Source: Halovenus aranensis
Lineage (GTDB): Archaea > Halobacteriota > Halobacteria > Halobacteriales > Haloarculaceae
Assembly: GCF_900100385.1 (NCBI RefSeq)
Contig: NZ_FNFC01000004.1
Coordinates: forward strand, 1 to 64,000
Reading direction: 5' to 3'
DNA: 64,000 nt
The translations under genes were made by a program, and so were the position numbers. This document shows positions 51,893 through 59,838 of this stretch, in pieces. Positions within the stretch are counted from its first letter, which is position 1. Every line of letters starts with the position of its first letter. The notes beneath the pieces are model-generated. The model saw nothing but the letters and a program-made list of their open reading frames with translations. It searched no databases and was not told where the DNA came from.

Positions 51893-52263
51893 GCGACAAT
51901 ACCCCTCGGCTGTTGGCCCACTGCTGTGAGAACGGCCACGTCACGTATCCGTCACACCCGCGCTGTCCAGACTGTGGCGTCGAGCAGACCGAAACGGTCG
52001 ACCTGACAGCCGAGACGGGAATTGTCGTCTCTTGGACGACTGTCGAGTCGACGCCTCCCGGTGTCCGGGAGCCAAATACGCTTGCACTCGTCGAATTCTC
52101 CCGCGAGAGCGGGACAGTCACCGTTCTCGGCGGAACGACAGATGCGGTAGCTGTTGGTGACGAGGTAGCGCCAGTCTACGTCGAACAGCTCCGAAATCCC
52201 GAACACAGCGTCCGCGAGGGGACTGACCAAGCCTGGCACGGGTTCCGGTTCGAGCCAGCATAA
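51889..52263 (+). CDS. DUF35 Zn-ribbon OB-fold protein, thiolase partner
   Basis: This 124-residue protein has an N-terminal zinc ribbon (CCENGHVTYPSHPRCPDCG) and OB fold (VVSWTTVESTPPGV, LALVEFSRESGTVTVLGG). DUF35 proteins pair with thiolase-fold partners and, in the archaeal HMG-CoA route, bridge thiolase and HMG-CoA synthase by binding CoA. Its GTG start overlaps the thiolase stop, fixing both the start and the operon. The C-terminus WHGFRFEPA is short. Confidence 0.85.
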   Translation: MSDNTPRLLAHCCENGHVTYPSHPRCPDCGVEQTETVDLTAETGIVVSWTTVESTPPGVREPNTLALVEFSRESGTVTVLGGTTDAVAVGDEVAPVYVEQLRNPEHSVREGTDQAWHGFRFEPA

Positions 52264-52323
52264 CGTATCACACGGCGTTCAGTGACCAGTACACGTAAGT
52301 GCAGCCATATGCCAGAAACTCGC

Positions 52324-53175
52324 ATGGAAGGACGAGCAGCGGCGCCGGCAGCGGGGACCGTGTTGAACGCACTAGCGACAGGAACCGGCTCGGCGTTTGC
52401 AATCGGTCCAGAGGTGACGGCGACCGTTTCGCTGGACGGTGAGTCGGTGAGTGGTTTCGTGGCAGGCGTCGAGGACGCTGACACGCGACTCGTCGAACGG
52501 TGTGTCGAACTCGTCACCGCCGAGTATGGGGACGACCAGGGAGGGACCGTCCGTACGGACAGTGAGGTCCCGCTCGCGTCGGGGCTAAAGTCCTCCAGCG
52601 CAGCAGCGAATGCGACAGTGCTTGCGACCCTCTCGGCGCTCGATGCCGTCGACGAGGTGTCACGAACGGCGGCGGCCAAACTCGGTGTTCAGGCGGCACG
52701 GGATACAGGCGTCACCGTCACAGGAGCCTTCGACGACGCAAGCGCTAGCATGCTCGGCGGTGTAACGGTGACCGACAACGACCGCGACGAACTCCTCCAC
52801 CGCGAAACCCGAGCGTGGGACGTGCTGGTCTGGACACCGCCAGAACAGGCGTTCAGCAGCGACGCGCCCGTCGAGCGGTGTCGACAGATTGCGCCGGTGG
52901 CCGAGTTGGTTGCCGACCTCGCTCGTGACGGTGAGTTCAAGCGTGCGATGACGGTCAATGGTCTCGCGTTCTGTGGCGCGCTCGGGTTCTCTGTCGAGCC
53001 GATGCTTGAGGCCATGCCCGATGTGGCTGGCGTCTCGCTGTCGGGAACGGGACCGAGTTTCGTCGCCGTCGGCGACGGTGACGACTTGGCGGCGGTCCAA
53101 GAACGCTGGGACGACCGTCAGGGGACCACACTGCTTACTACGACGCAGAGTGAGGGTGCACGTATCCATGACTGA
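52324..53175 (+). CDS. aroK: Archaeal shikimate kinase (GHMP family)
   Basis: This 283-residue GHMP-type kinase phosphorylates shikimate in aromatic amino-acid synthesis. It is unrelated to bacterial AroK but often given that symbol. Visible are APAAGTVLNALATGTGSAFA near the start, the ATP-binding LASGLKSSSAAANATVLATL and the C-terminal GVSLSGTGPSFVAVGDG. The start ATG at 52324 (MEGRA) is preferred to ATG 52309. The next gene, chorismate mutase, overlaps by 8 bp, consistent with an aromatic pathway operon. Confidence 0.9.
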   Translation: MEGRAAAPAAGTVLNALATGTGSAFAIGPEVTATVSLDGESVSGFVAGVEDADTRLVERCVELVTAEYGDDQGGTVRTDSEVPLASGLKSSSAAANATVLATLSALDAVDEVSRTAAAKLGVQAARDTGVTVTGAFDDASASMLGGVTVTDNDRDELLHRETRAWDVLVWTPPEQAFSSDAPVERCRQIAPVAELVADLARDGEFKRAMTVNGLAFCGALGFSVEPMLEAMPDVAGVSLSGTGPSFVAVGDGDDLAAVQERWDDRQGTTLLTTTQSEGARIHD

Positions 53176-53470
53176 GACAAACAGTAACGTCGACCCGGAA
53201 GAGATGACGCTAGACGAACTCCGCGCAGAAATCCGGAGTATCGACCGCGAGCTCGTCGAGCTAATCGCCCAACGGACATACGTCGCTGACACGATTGCCG
53301 ATGTCAAAGCACAGCAGGGATTGCCAACTGTCGACGAGGAACAGGAACAGGAGGTGATGGACCGCGCGGGCGAGAACGCCGAGCGGTTCGACGTCGACGC
53401 TAACCTCGTCAAGGCAATCTTTCGCCTGCTCATCGAGTTGAACAAAGTAGAGCAACGCGAGAGCCGGTAG
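53168..53470 (+). CDS. Chorismate mutase (AroQ type)
   Basis: This 100-residue all-helical protein has LDELRAEIRSIDRELVELIA and TYVADTIADVKAQQGLPT. It continues with DEEQEQEVMDRA and ends in the third helix (LVKAIFRLLIELNKVEQRES). It converts chorismate to prephenate for Phe/Tyr. The core Arg/Lys positions of AroQ enzymes are present. The ATG overlaps the stop of shikimate kinase by 8 bp (ATGACTGA), so the two are translationally coupled. Confidence 0.9.
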   Translation: MTETNSNVDPEEMTLDELRAEIRSIDRELVELIAQRTYVADTIADVKAQQGLPTVDEEQEQEVMDRAGENAERFDVDANLVKAIFRLLIELNKVEQRESR

Positions 53471-53511
53471 CTTCCAGTAGGATTTTCTCCCGGGCCGTCC
53501 TTGCCTCGTGT

Positions 53512-54558
53512 ATGAAGGCCGTTCAGTTCACCGACCACGGCGAGCGGGATGTTATCGAGTACGGCGAGTTCTACCCTGAAGAGCCCGGACGCGGCGAGGT
53601 CCGCGTCGAGATGCGTGCCGGTGCGTTGAACCATCTGGACGTCTGGACGCGGCGCGGACTGCCGGGACTCGACCTCGACCTGCCGCACATCCCCGGGAGT
53701 GACGGCGCTGGTGTCGTCGAGGCGGTCGGCGACGGGGTCGACCGATTCGAGTCCGGCGACCGCGTCGCGGTATCGGCCGGCGTCAGCTGTGGCGACTGTG
53801 AGTTCTGCCGACGCGGCGAGCCGACGCTGTGTGTGAACTACCACATCATCGGCGAACACGTCCGTGGTGTCCACGCCGAGCAGGCGGTCGTTCCGGCGGA
53901 CAACCTCGTTCCGGTTCCTGAACACGTCGACTGGGAGACGGCAGCGGCCGCGCCGCTGGTCTTTCAGACGGCCTGGCGGATGCTGTTGACCCGCGGCGAC
54001 CTCTCTGCCGGCGAATCAGTCCTCGTCCTCGGCGCGAGTGGCGGCGTCGGTCACGCGGCAGTCCAGGTTGCCGACTACGCCGGCGCGGAGGTGTACGCTA
54101 CCGCGAGTACCGACGAGAAGCTGTCCTACGCGAGCGAGATCGGTGCCGACCACGTCATCAACTACGAGGAAGAAGACTTCGCGGCCGAAATCCGGGACCG
54201 GACCGGGAACCGCGGCGTCGACATGGTAGTCGACCACGTCGGCGCAGCGACCTGGCACGACTCCATCAAGAGCCTCGCCCGCGGCGGCCGTATCGTCACC
54301 TGTGGGGCGACGACCGGCGGCCGACCCGAAACAGATATCGACCGCATCTTCTGGAACCAGCTCGACATCATCGGGTCGACGATGGCCACACCCGGTGAGG
54401 TCGACGACGTGCTCGGCCTCGTCTGGGACGGCACCTTCGAACCCCGCATCCGCGCGACGCTGCCGATGAGCGAGACGGCCGAGGCACACCGGCTGCTCGA
54501 AGAACGTAAGGGTTTTGGCAAGGTAGTCGTAAATCCGGACAAGTTGTATGACGTATAA
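53512..54558 (+). CDS. Zinc-binding dehydrogenase/quinone-oxidoreductase-like (MDR)
   Basis: This 348-residue MDR protein has NHLDVWTRRGLPGL and GSDGAGVVEAVGDGV at the N-terminus. A structural-zinc-type Cys set CGDCEFCRRGEPTLC and Rossmann motif VLGASGGVGHAAVQVADYAG follow. It looks like an NADPH:quinone reductase or alcohol dehydrogenase of the plain type; the substrate is unknown. A TTTTCT promoter element lies 26 bp before the ATG. Its last 11 bp overlap the next small gene. Confidence 0.85.
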   Translation: MKAVQFTDHGERDVIEYGEFYPEEPGRGEVRVEMRAGALNHLDVWTRRGLPGLDLDLPHIPGSDGAGVVEAVGDGVDRFESGDRVAVSAGVSCGDCEFCRRGEPTLCVNYHIIGEHVRGVHAEQAVVPADNLVPVPEHVDWETAAAAPLVFQTAWRMLLTRGDLSAGESVLVLGASGGVGHAAVQVADYAGAEVYATASTDEKLSYASEIGADHVINYEEEDFAAEIRDRTGNRGVDMVVDHVGAATWHDSIKSLARGGRIVTCGATTGGRPETDIDRIFWNQLDIIGSTMATPGEVDDVLGLVWDGTFEPRIRATLPMSETAEAHRLLEERKGFGKVVVNPDKLYDV

Positions 54559-54862
54559 TCCACCGGAGTCGACGGACGACTCGCCGTCTGGCGGCGAGAG
54601 CGAGCACCCGTCAGAATATCCCAGCTACCGCCCACCCGACCAAGAGGAGTTCGACTGGCGCGGCTGGCTGCTGGTCGGCGTCATCGTCGTCTCGTTCCTC
54701 GTCGTGCCGGCTGCCGTGCTCTATCTGCCCTACGCACAGGATTTCATCGCTGAAATCGGCATCGGCTGGCGACAGGCCTATCTCACGCTGCCGATGATTC
54801 CGGCGCTGTTGCTCGGCGGCGTCTCAATCTGGGCTGCGGTTAGCTCGCGTCGAGAAAAGTAA
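54548..54862 (+). CDS. Small two-helix membrane protein, function unknown
   Basis: This 104-residue protein has a Pro/Ser-rich acidic cytosolic start and two helices (LLVGVIVVSFLVVPAAVLYL and YLTLPMIPALLLGGVSIWAA). The ATG at 54548 overlaps the previous gene, suggesting coupled translation. I cannot name the family with confidence. It is convergent with dnaK (9-bp gap). Confidence 0.6.
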   Translation: MTYNPPESTDDSPSGGESEHPSEYPSYRPPDQEEFDWRGWLLVGVIVVSFLVVPAAVLYLPYAQDFIAEIGIGWRQAYLTLPMIPALLLGGVSIWAAVSSRREK

Positions 54863-54871
54863 GCCGCTCAG

Positions 54872-56791
54872 TTACTCGTCGTTCTCGTCCTCGTCGTCGA
54901 CATCCTCGAAGTCTGCGTCGACGTACTCCTCGCCGGCATCTGCGCCAGCGCCAGCACCGGGTCCGCCGGCAGCGCCGCCCATGCCGCCTGGTCCGCCAGC
55001 GGCACCGCCCATGCCGCCGGGGCCGCCTGCCGCACCGGCCTCACCGGCCTGCTCTTGGTACATCTGCTTGCCGATTTCCTGAAGTTCCTCGGAAAGGTCC
55101 TCGGCGGCGTCTTCGAGTTCCTCTTTGGTCGCGTCCTCGTCGTCGACGACTTCCTGCAGGTCCTCGATTGCGGATTCGATTGTCTCGCGGAGGTCGTCGT
55201 CGACGGCCTCCTCGTTCTCGTCGAGCAGGGTCTCCGCGCGCTGGATGGTGGCCTCGGCCTCGTTGCGGGCCTCGATGCGCTCGCGGCGTTTCTCGTCTTC
55301 CTCGGCGTGTTTCTCGGCTTCTTCCTGCATCTCTTCGATTTCCTCGTCAGAGAGGCCAGCGCCACCCTCGATGGTGATTTCCTCGCTCTCGCCGGAGCCT
55401 TTGTCCTCAGCACCCACGTTGACGATACCGTTCTCGTCGATTTCGAAGGTGACCTCAATCTGTGGCGTGCCAGCAGGTGCGGGCGGAATGCCGGTCAGGC
55501 TGAACTCGCCGAGGAGTTCGTTCTCTTCGGCGATTTCACGCTCGCCCTGGAAAACGCGAATCTGGACCATCGTCTGGTTGTCTTGGGCGGTGGTGAAGAT
55601 TTTCGACTCCTCTGTCGGGATAGAGGTGTTCTTCTCGATAAGGCGCTCGAAGAGCCCGCCCTTGACCTCGACGCCGAGCGAGAGCGGCGTCACGTCGACG
55701 AGCACGATGTCGTCGACATCGCCCGCCAGCACGCCGCCCTGAATGGCCGCGCCGAGTGCCACGGCCTCGTCGGGGTTGACGTTCTTTTTGGGCTCTTTGC
55801 CGGTCATCTCGTCGACTTTCTCCTGTATCATCGGCATCCGGGTCGACCCGCCGACGAGAATGACTTCGTCGATGTCGGATTTTGTCAGCCCTGCGTCGTC
55901 GAGGGCCGTTTCCGTCGGGCCGACGGTCCGTTCGACGAGGTCGCTCGTCAGGGACTCGAATTTCGCACGGGTCAGCGAGGCTTCGAGGTCTTTCGGCCCT
56001 TCGTCGTCTGCCGCGATAAACGGAAGGTTAATCGTCGTCTCCTTCCGGGTCGAGAGCTCGATTTTCGCCTCTTCGGCGGCTTCGGTGAGGCGCTGGAGGG
56101 CCTGACGGTCCTCCCGCAGGTCGATACCGTGTTCGTCCTCGAAGTCGTCGGCCAGCCAGTCGATAATCGCCCGGTCCCAGTCGTCGCCCCCGAGGCCGTT
56201 GTCGCCGTTCGTGGCGACCACTTCGTAGACACCGCCGCCGAGTTCGAGAATAGAGACGTCGAAGGTCCCGCCACCGAGGTCGTAGACGAGCACCGTCTGG
56301 TCGGACTCGTCGTCGAGACCGTATGCCATCGCTGCGGCCGTCGGCTCGTTGACGATGCGTTCGACCTCGAAGCCAGCGATTTCGCCGGCGTCTTTAGTTG
56401 CCTGGCGCTGTCGGTCAGAGAAATACGCCGGGACGGTGATGACCGCACGCTCGATTTCCTCGCCGAGGTAGTCCTCGGCGTCGCGCTTGATTTTCTGGAG
56501 CGTCATCGCCGACACCTGTTCGGGGGTGTACTCCTCGCCGTCGAGGTCGACGGTGTAGTCGTCGTCCCCCATGTGTCGCTTTATTGACTCGATTGTGTTG
56601 TCGGGGTTCTGGACGGCCTGATTTTTCGCCGGTTTGCCCACAATCTGTTCCCCGTCAGAGAACGCGACGACGGAGGGTGTCGTCCGCTCGCCTTCGCTGT
56701 TGACGATAATCTCCGGGTCACCGCCCTCCATGACCGCGAACGCGCTGTTCGTGGTCCCGAGGTCGATACCGAGAATTTTGTTGCTTGCCAT
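54872..56791 (-). CDS. dnaK: Molecular chaperone DnaK (Hsp70)
   Basis: This 639-residue Hsp70 has ATPase motifs [37 protein letters not shown] and [12 protein letters not shown], and substrate-binding-domain signature [15 protein letters not shown]. The C-terminal lid is rich in Glu/Ala and ends in a Gly/Ala/Met tandem repeat tail. It folds proteins with DnaJ and GrpE. Start ATG at 56791 (MASNKILG) is decided by homology and a TATA box about 30 bp upstream. grpE is directly upstream on the same strand. Confidence 0.96.
   Translation of the reverse strand: MASNKILGIDLGTTNSAFAVMEGGDPEIIVNSEGERTTPSVVAFSDGEQIVGKPAKNQAVQNPDNTIESIKRHMGDDDYTVDLDGEEYTPEQVSAMTLQKIKRDAEDYLGEEIERAVITVPAYFSDRQRQATKDAGEIAGFEVERIVNEPTAAAMAYGLDDESDQTVLVYDLGGGTFDVSILELGGGVYEVVATNGDNGLGGDDWDRAIIDWLADDFEDEHGIDLREDRQALQRLTEAAEEAKIELSTRKETTINLPFIAADDEGPKDLEASLTRAKFESLTSDLVERTVGPTETALDDAGLTKSDIDEVILVGGSTRMPMIQEKVDEMTGKEPKKNVNPDEAVALGAAIQGGVLAGDVDDIVLVDVTPLSLGVEVKGGLFERLIEKNTSIPTEESKIFTTAQDNQTMVQIRVFQGEREIAEENELLGEFSLTGIPPAPAGTPQIEVTFEIDENGIVNVGAEDKGSGESEEITIEGGAGLSDEEIEEMQEEAEKHAEEDEKRRERIEARNEAEATIQRAETLLDENEEAVDDDLRETIESAIEDLQEVVDDEDATKEELEDAAEDLSEELQEIGKQMYQEQAGEAGAAGGPGGMGGAAGGPGGMGGAAGGPGAGAGADAGEEYVDADFEDVDDEDENDE
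54956..55027 (-). repeat. Gly-Ala-Met tandem repeat in DnaK tail
   Basis: The DnaK C-terminal tail holds two complete [10 protein letters not shown] units and part of a third (24 residues, 30-nt DNA repeat). Nucleotide units differ at third positions, so the protein repeat is maintained. It is a likely spot for slippage and length variation between strains. Confidence 0.8.
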
Positions 56792-56818
56792 GTTATCAGT
56801 AACTACCCGATTCCATCG

Positions 56819-56826
56819 GTTAAAAG
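56819..56826 (-). promoter_or_regulatory. TATA-like box of dnaK
   Basis: TTTTAACC on the minus strand, about 30 bp before the ATG at 56791, likely the dnaK promoter with a very short leader. It indicates that dnaK can be transcribed independently of grpE. Confidence 0.45.
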
Positions 56827-56934
56827 TTGCTAGATGCGCCGGACGTGCGTCGGCCACACAAGCCGTCATCCCGTGGATTTAGACCGGAGCAGTCCTCGCT
56901 CCCCAAAGATTATAGTCGTACCGCAAATCCACCG

Positions 56935-57741
56935 TTACTCCGACCCTGCTTGCTCGTCGAGCGAGCCGTCACTGACGGCGACCTGTGCGGGCCGAAGGAC
57001 TTTCTCGCCCATCACATAGCCCGGACGGTGGACCTGCGCGACGGTATCTTCGGGCTGGTCCGAGGCGATGGTGGCCAGCACCTCGTGCCTTCGGGGGTCG
57101 GTCTCCGCTCCGACTTCGGGTTCGATTGGTTCGACGTTCTCGCGCTCGAGTTGTTGGTCGAACTGGTCGAGCGTCGATTCGACACCGCTCCTGATGTCTG
57201 TGTCCTCGTCTTGTTCCAGGGCGCGTTCGAGGTTATCGCGTACGTCGAGCAGACGCGTGACGAAATCCTCGGTCGCGCGCTGTTTTTCTTCTTCGAGGCG
57301 CTTTTTCTGGCGTTTCTTGTAGTTCTGGAAGTCAGCTTGCTTGCGCGCAAGCCGAGACTCCAGGTCGTCTGCCTCTGCCCTCGTGTCGGCAAGCTCTGTG
57401 TCGAGTCTGTCGACTTCCGCCCGCAAGACGGCGACCGTTCGCGCCAGCTGTTCGGTCTGCATAGATTCGAGCTCTGCCACGAGGTCGTCGTCGACCACCA
57501 TCTCGGCAGGGTCAGCCGTGCTGTCGGTATCCGTATCCGTGTCGTCGGCGTCCTCGGCGACGATATCGGCGAGGACCTCGTCGACATCTTCCTCGGGTGC
57601 CTCTGCTATCTCAGAGAGGAACTCCGTCGCCGAGTCGGCTGTCGTCTCGTCGTGATGGGTTTCTTGATTGGCAGTCTCCTCTTGACCCTGTTCGGGAGTT
57701 TCCTGCTCCGTATGCTCGTCTTCTGTGTCCTGCTCGGTCAT
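56935..57741 (-). CDS. grpE: Nucleotide exchange factor GrpE
   Basis: This 268-residue GrpE has an 85-residue acidic N-terminal extension, unusually long versus about 190-200 residues in bacteria. A long coiled coil follows (LRAEVDRLDTELADTRAEAD; ARKQADFQNYKKRQKKRLEE). The beta-rich C-terminus contains PGYVMGEKVLRPAQVAVSDG. It releases ADP from DnaK. dnaK lies 143 bp downstream with its own TATA box. The acid-rich extension is a haloadaptation. Confidence 0.95.
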   Translation of the reverse strand: MTEQDTEDEHTEQETPEQGQEETANQETHHDETTADSATEFLSEIAEAPEEDVDEVLADIVAEDADDTDTDTDSTADPAEMVVDDDLVAELESMQTEQLARTVAVLRAEVDRLDTELADTRAEADDLESRLARKQADFQNYKKRQKKRLEEEKQRATEDFVTRLLDVRDNLERALEQDEDTDIRSGVESTLDQFDQQLERENVEPIEPEVGAETDPRRHEVLATIASDQPEDTVAQVHRPGYVMGEKVLRPAQVAVSDGSLDEQAGSE

Positions 57742-57764
57742 ATCTGCTAGAAATCAGTGCGTGG

Positions 57765-57773
57765 GTATAAAGA
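57765..57773 (-). promoter_or_regulatory. TATA box of grpE
   Basis: TCTTTATAC on the minus strand is centred 28 bp before the grpE ATG at 57741. The rest of the 253-bp gap up to 57994 holds a second TATA-like ACTTATAAAG at about 57929-57938 for the next gene and no plausible small gene. Confidence 0.6.
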
Positions 57774-57994
57774 GAACGACCTCCACTGTCCGGGAGTGAT
57801 ACGGCCGCTGTGGTCGGTATCGGGAGACAACGAACGGATTACACTCGCCGATATCGGACAGGAACACGACCCAAAGACGGACTACAGCGAGGGCGCCGGA
57901 TACCGATCGAGCGGTGTCCCTCGACGCTACTTATAAAGCGCACCTTACAACGCATGGCGAAATACTAACTCCCCGACAGCGCTTGAGAGAGACG

Positions 57995-58561
57995 ATGTCT
58001 GACAGAGTTCGGGACACAGAGACGGGGTATGACCCAACTGCGGAAGCGACCGGGAGATACATTATCGCGTTTATCGATGCCGCAGGAGAGGTTTCGCCAG
58101 TGTTCGCACAGAAGGTCGAACGGATTTTCGAAGCGAAGATTGGCGACGTCTCTGCCGAGGAGTACTACCGACACGACAAAGTCAAAGAAGGATTCGAGGC
58201 CGTCCTCGTCGAGGTGGGGCCGAAAACGATGACTGAGGGCGGAATAGCCACCGCAAAAGAGCTTCCGTTCCCCGACGATACCACGATACAGGAAGCACTC
58301 GAGATGCTTCGCGACGAACATTCTGTGGGGAACTCCTACAGAAACACTGACAGCGACCGTCCGGCCGGGCAGTACACGTTCGATTTGTCGGGCACTGCCG
58401 GGCATTTCGGAGCGACGAACGGATATCCTTACACCAAGCCGTACGTGAAGGGGATTTATCAGGGTATCATAGAGAAATACGGCCCAAGACGGGCACGCCC
58501 CGAGTTTACCGAAACGACCCCAAAACCGAACGAGAAGTTCGCCTGGCACGTGGAGTGGTGA
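57995..58561 (+). CDS. Conserved haloarchaeal protein, function unknown
   Basis: This 188-residue protein begins SDRVRDTETGYDPTAEATGR and contains YIIAFIDAAGEVSPVFAQKV, EVGPKTMTEGGIATAKELP and GTAGHFGATNGYPYTKPYVK. The pattern is conserved among haloarchaea from memory but no function is known; the KTMTEGG/GATNGYPY pairing may be a ligand-binding fold. The ATG at 57995 starts homology; in-frame read-through upstream is ignored. The gene is followed by a DUF6293 regulator 76 bp downstream with its own promoter. Confidence 0.65.
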   Translation: MSDRVRDTETGYDPTAEATGRYIIAFIDAAGEVSPVFAQKVERIFEAKIGDVSAEEYYRHDKVKEGFEAVLVEVGPKTMTEGGIATAKELPFPDDTTIQEALEMLRDEHSVGNSYRNTDSDRPAGQYTFDLSGTAGHFGATNGYPYTKPYVKGIYQGIIEKYGPRRARPEFTETTPKPNEKFAWHVEW

Positions 58562-58606
58562 CGGAAGTACACCGCAGTGACGAGACGGTCGTTCAGGAAG
58601 ACTGTG

Positions 58607-58615
58607 CTTTTTACA
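58607..58615 (+). promoter_or_regulatory. TATA box of the DUF6293 regulator
   Basis: CTTTTTACA is centred 27 bp before the ATG at 58638, a canonical leaderless promoter. Confidence 0.6.
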
Positions 58616-58637
58616 AACAGCACCGATATATCAGCAT

Positions 58638-59576
58638 ATGCAGACCCATATCGTCCCGGTCGGCTTCGACTACGACCGGGTCATCGCGCCGCTGGTGCGC
58701 GAGCAGTTGGATGTCGACCACGTCGTCCTGCTCAAAGGCGACGTCGGGAGTCAGGCCAACGTCGAGTACTCCCGACAGCTCGCCGAGAAGCTCGAACAGG
58801 ACTTCCGGAGCCTGCTCGGCGCGGAGACCGAGCAGTACGTCATCGGCGACGTCTACGACTACGACGGCGCCTTCGAGCAGGCCTACGACCTCATCCTCCA
58901 AGAACTCGACCGCGGCGACAGCGGCGACAGCGAGGTCTGGGTGAACATCTCAGCGATGCCCCGGACCGTCTCGTTTGCGTTTGCGACGGCGGCACACTCT
59001 ATCATGGTCGAGCGCGAGTCCGACCGCGACCGTATTCACACCTACTACACGGTACCCGAGAAGTACCTCGAAACCGAACTCGCCGAGGAGTTGCGTGCCC
59101 AGCGTGACCTGCTCGAAGACCTCAAGAACGGCGAGCAGCCCGACGGGGGAATGGCCGACCGTATCACCGACCGGCTCGACAGCGCACAGGAACTGCTCTC
59201 GGAGTTCGACGAACGCGGGACGACGATTGGAGCCAAGGAAATCGGCGGCAGCCACGTCGTCGAACTGCCGGTTGCGTTGTTCTCGAACGTCAAGCCGTTC
59301 GAAGAGGTGATTCTGTTCACGCTGGGTGAACACGGGGCGTTCGACTCGGTGTCGGAGTTAGCACAGCAACTCGCCCGAGAACTGGGCGAGGAATACACTG
59401 ACTCCTTTCGTTCCAAGGTCATCTACACCGTCGACAGGCTCGGTCCCGGCGGAAAAGGATACATCGAACAGGAGTCCGACGGCAAGTCCTATCATACGAC
59501 GCTCTCACGGATTGGCCGTCTGTGGGTCCGTGCACACTCCGGACGCGACAGAGACGGTCAGGAGCGGTCGCTGTAG
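58638..59576 (+). CDS. DUF6293/HFX_2341-like regulator with CARF-like domain
   Basis: This 312-residue protein has an N-terminal Rossmann-like domain beginning THIVPVGFDYDRVIAPLV with VWVNISAMPRTVSFAFATAA in the position of the CARF ligand loop (N-x-T/S pattern). A linker follows, then a C-terminal winged helix (EVILFTLGEHGAFDSVSELA, YTVDRLGPGGKGYIEQES). Together these match the haloarchaeal HFX_2341 family. CARF domains bind cyclic nucleotides or other nucleotides and often control CRISPR or other defence, but no cas genes are present here. It has its own TATA box and precedes the valS leader. Confidence 0.82.
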   Translation: MQTHIVPVGFDYDRVIAPLVREQLDVDHVVLLKGDVGSQANVEYSRQLAEKLEQDFRSLLGAETEQYVIGDVYDYDGAFEQAYDLILQELDRGDSGDSEVWVNISAMPRTVSFAFATAAHSIMVERESDRDRIHTYYTVPEKYLETELAEELRAQRDLLEDLKNGEQPDGGMADRITDRLDSAQELLSEFDERGTTIGAKEIGGSHVVELPVALFSNVKPFEEVILFTLGEHGAFDSVSELAQQLARELGEEYTDSFRSKVIYTVDRLGPGGKGYIEQESDGKSYHTTLSRIGRLWVRAHSGRDRDGQERSL

Positions 59577-59647
59577 AGTCGACGGGCGGGAGCGAAGCGA
59601 CCAAGCTAACAGCACAGGGACACTGCTGGGGAGCGAAACCGAAGAGG

Positions 59648-59652
59648 TTAAT
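59648..59652 (+). promoter_or_regulatory. Putative TATA-like element of the valS transcript
   Basis: TTAAT is centred 28 bp before the ATG at 59678, the start of the 22-codon leader frame. A-rich CGAAACCGAAGAGG lies directly upstream as a possible BRE. The element is weak; a start site would be near 59678. Confidence 0.4.
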
Positions 59653-59677
59653 CTGTCGGGCGTAACACAGTGGCGTA

Positions 59678-59746
59678 ATGGCGCGTCGAGTGACTGCGAC
59701 GCTGGTTTTCGTCTCTCCCGTAGTAGGGGCGTTTCTGCCCCACTAA
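59678..59746 (+). CDS. Putative 22-residue Val-rich leader peptide of valS
   Basis: This frame begins MARRV and ends with ...FLPH before TAA (59744-59746). It has five Val among 22 residues, encoded by GTG, GTT, GTC and the tandem GTA-GTA at 59720-59725. The tandem codons coincide with the base of a GC-rich hairpin (59722-59744). No family resemblance is claimed. A TATA-like element 28 bp upstream predicts leaderless translation. Valine richness alone could be chance in a hydrophobic peptide. Confidence 0.35.
   Translation: MARRVTATLVFVSPVVGAFLPH
59722..59744 (+). promoter_or_regulatory. Hairpin overlapping the end of the valS leader frame
   Basis: AGT-A-GGGGC (59722-59730), loop GTTTCT, GCCCC-ACT (59737-59744): an 8-bp stem with one bulged A. 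The next bases contain CCCCT (59752-59756), which can pair with AGGGG instead, giving two mutually exclusive folds. A ribosome stalled at the GTA-GTA codons would mask the 5' arm. Confidence 0.45.
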
Positions 59747-59838
59747 ACCACACCCCTCGGCGCTCGTACAGCTATCAACTACCGACGTTCCGTTCACAGG
59801 GACGGCTCCCTCTCGAACAGGAACAGTCACTGTCACAC

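Noticed and set aside
52660-53925. 421-codon minus-strand open frame
   Set aside because: Runs antisense across shikimate kinase, chorismate mutase and the dehydrogenase start, with basic composition and no motif.
55055-56587. 510-codon plus-strand open frame inside dnaK
   Set aside because: It lies wholly antisense to the well-supported dnaK; such long shadow frames are normal in GC-rich DNA. Its translation has no recognisable domain.
57781-57960. Gene fragment between grpE and the 57995 gene
   Set aside because: Frames are short, basic and without homology-like features; only promoter elements are supported.
58638-59576. Csa3 of a CRISPR-Cas locus
   Set aside because: No cas genes or repeats anywhere in the window; better matched to the stand-alone DUF6293 family.
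59722-59744. T-box riboswitch upstream of valS
   Set aside because: T-boxes are not known in Archaea, and no specifier loop or T-box sequence is present; the small reading frame explains the hairpin position better.
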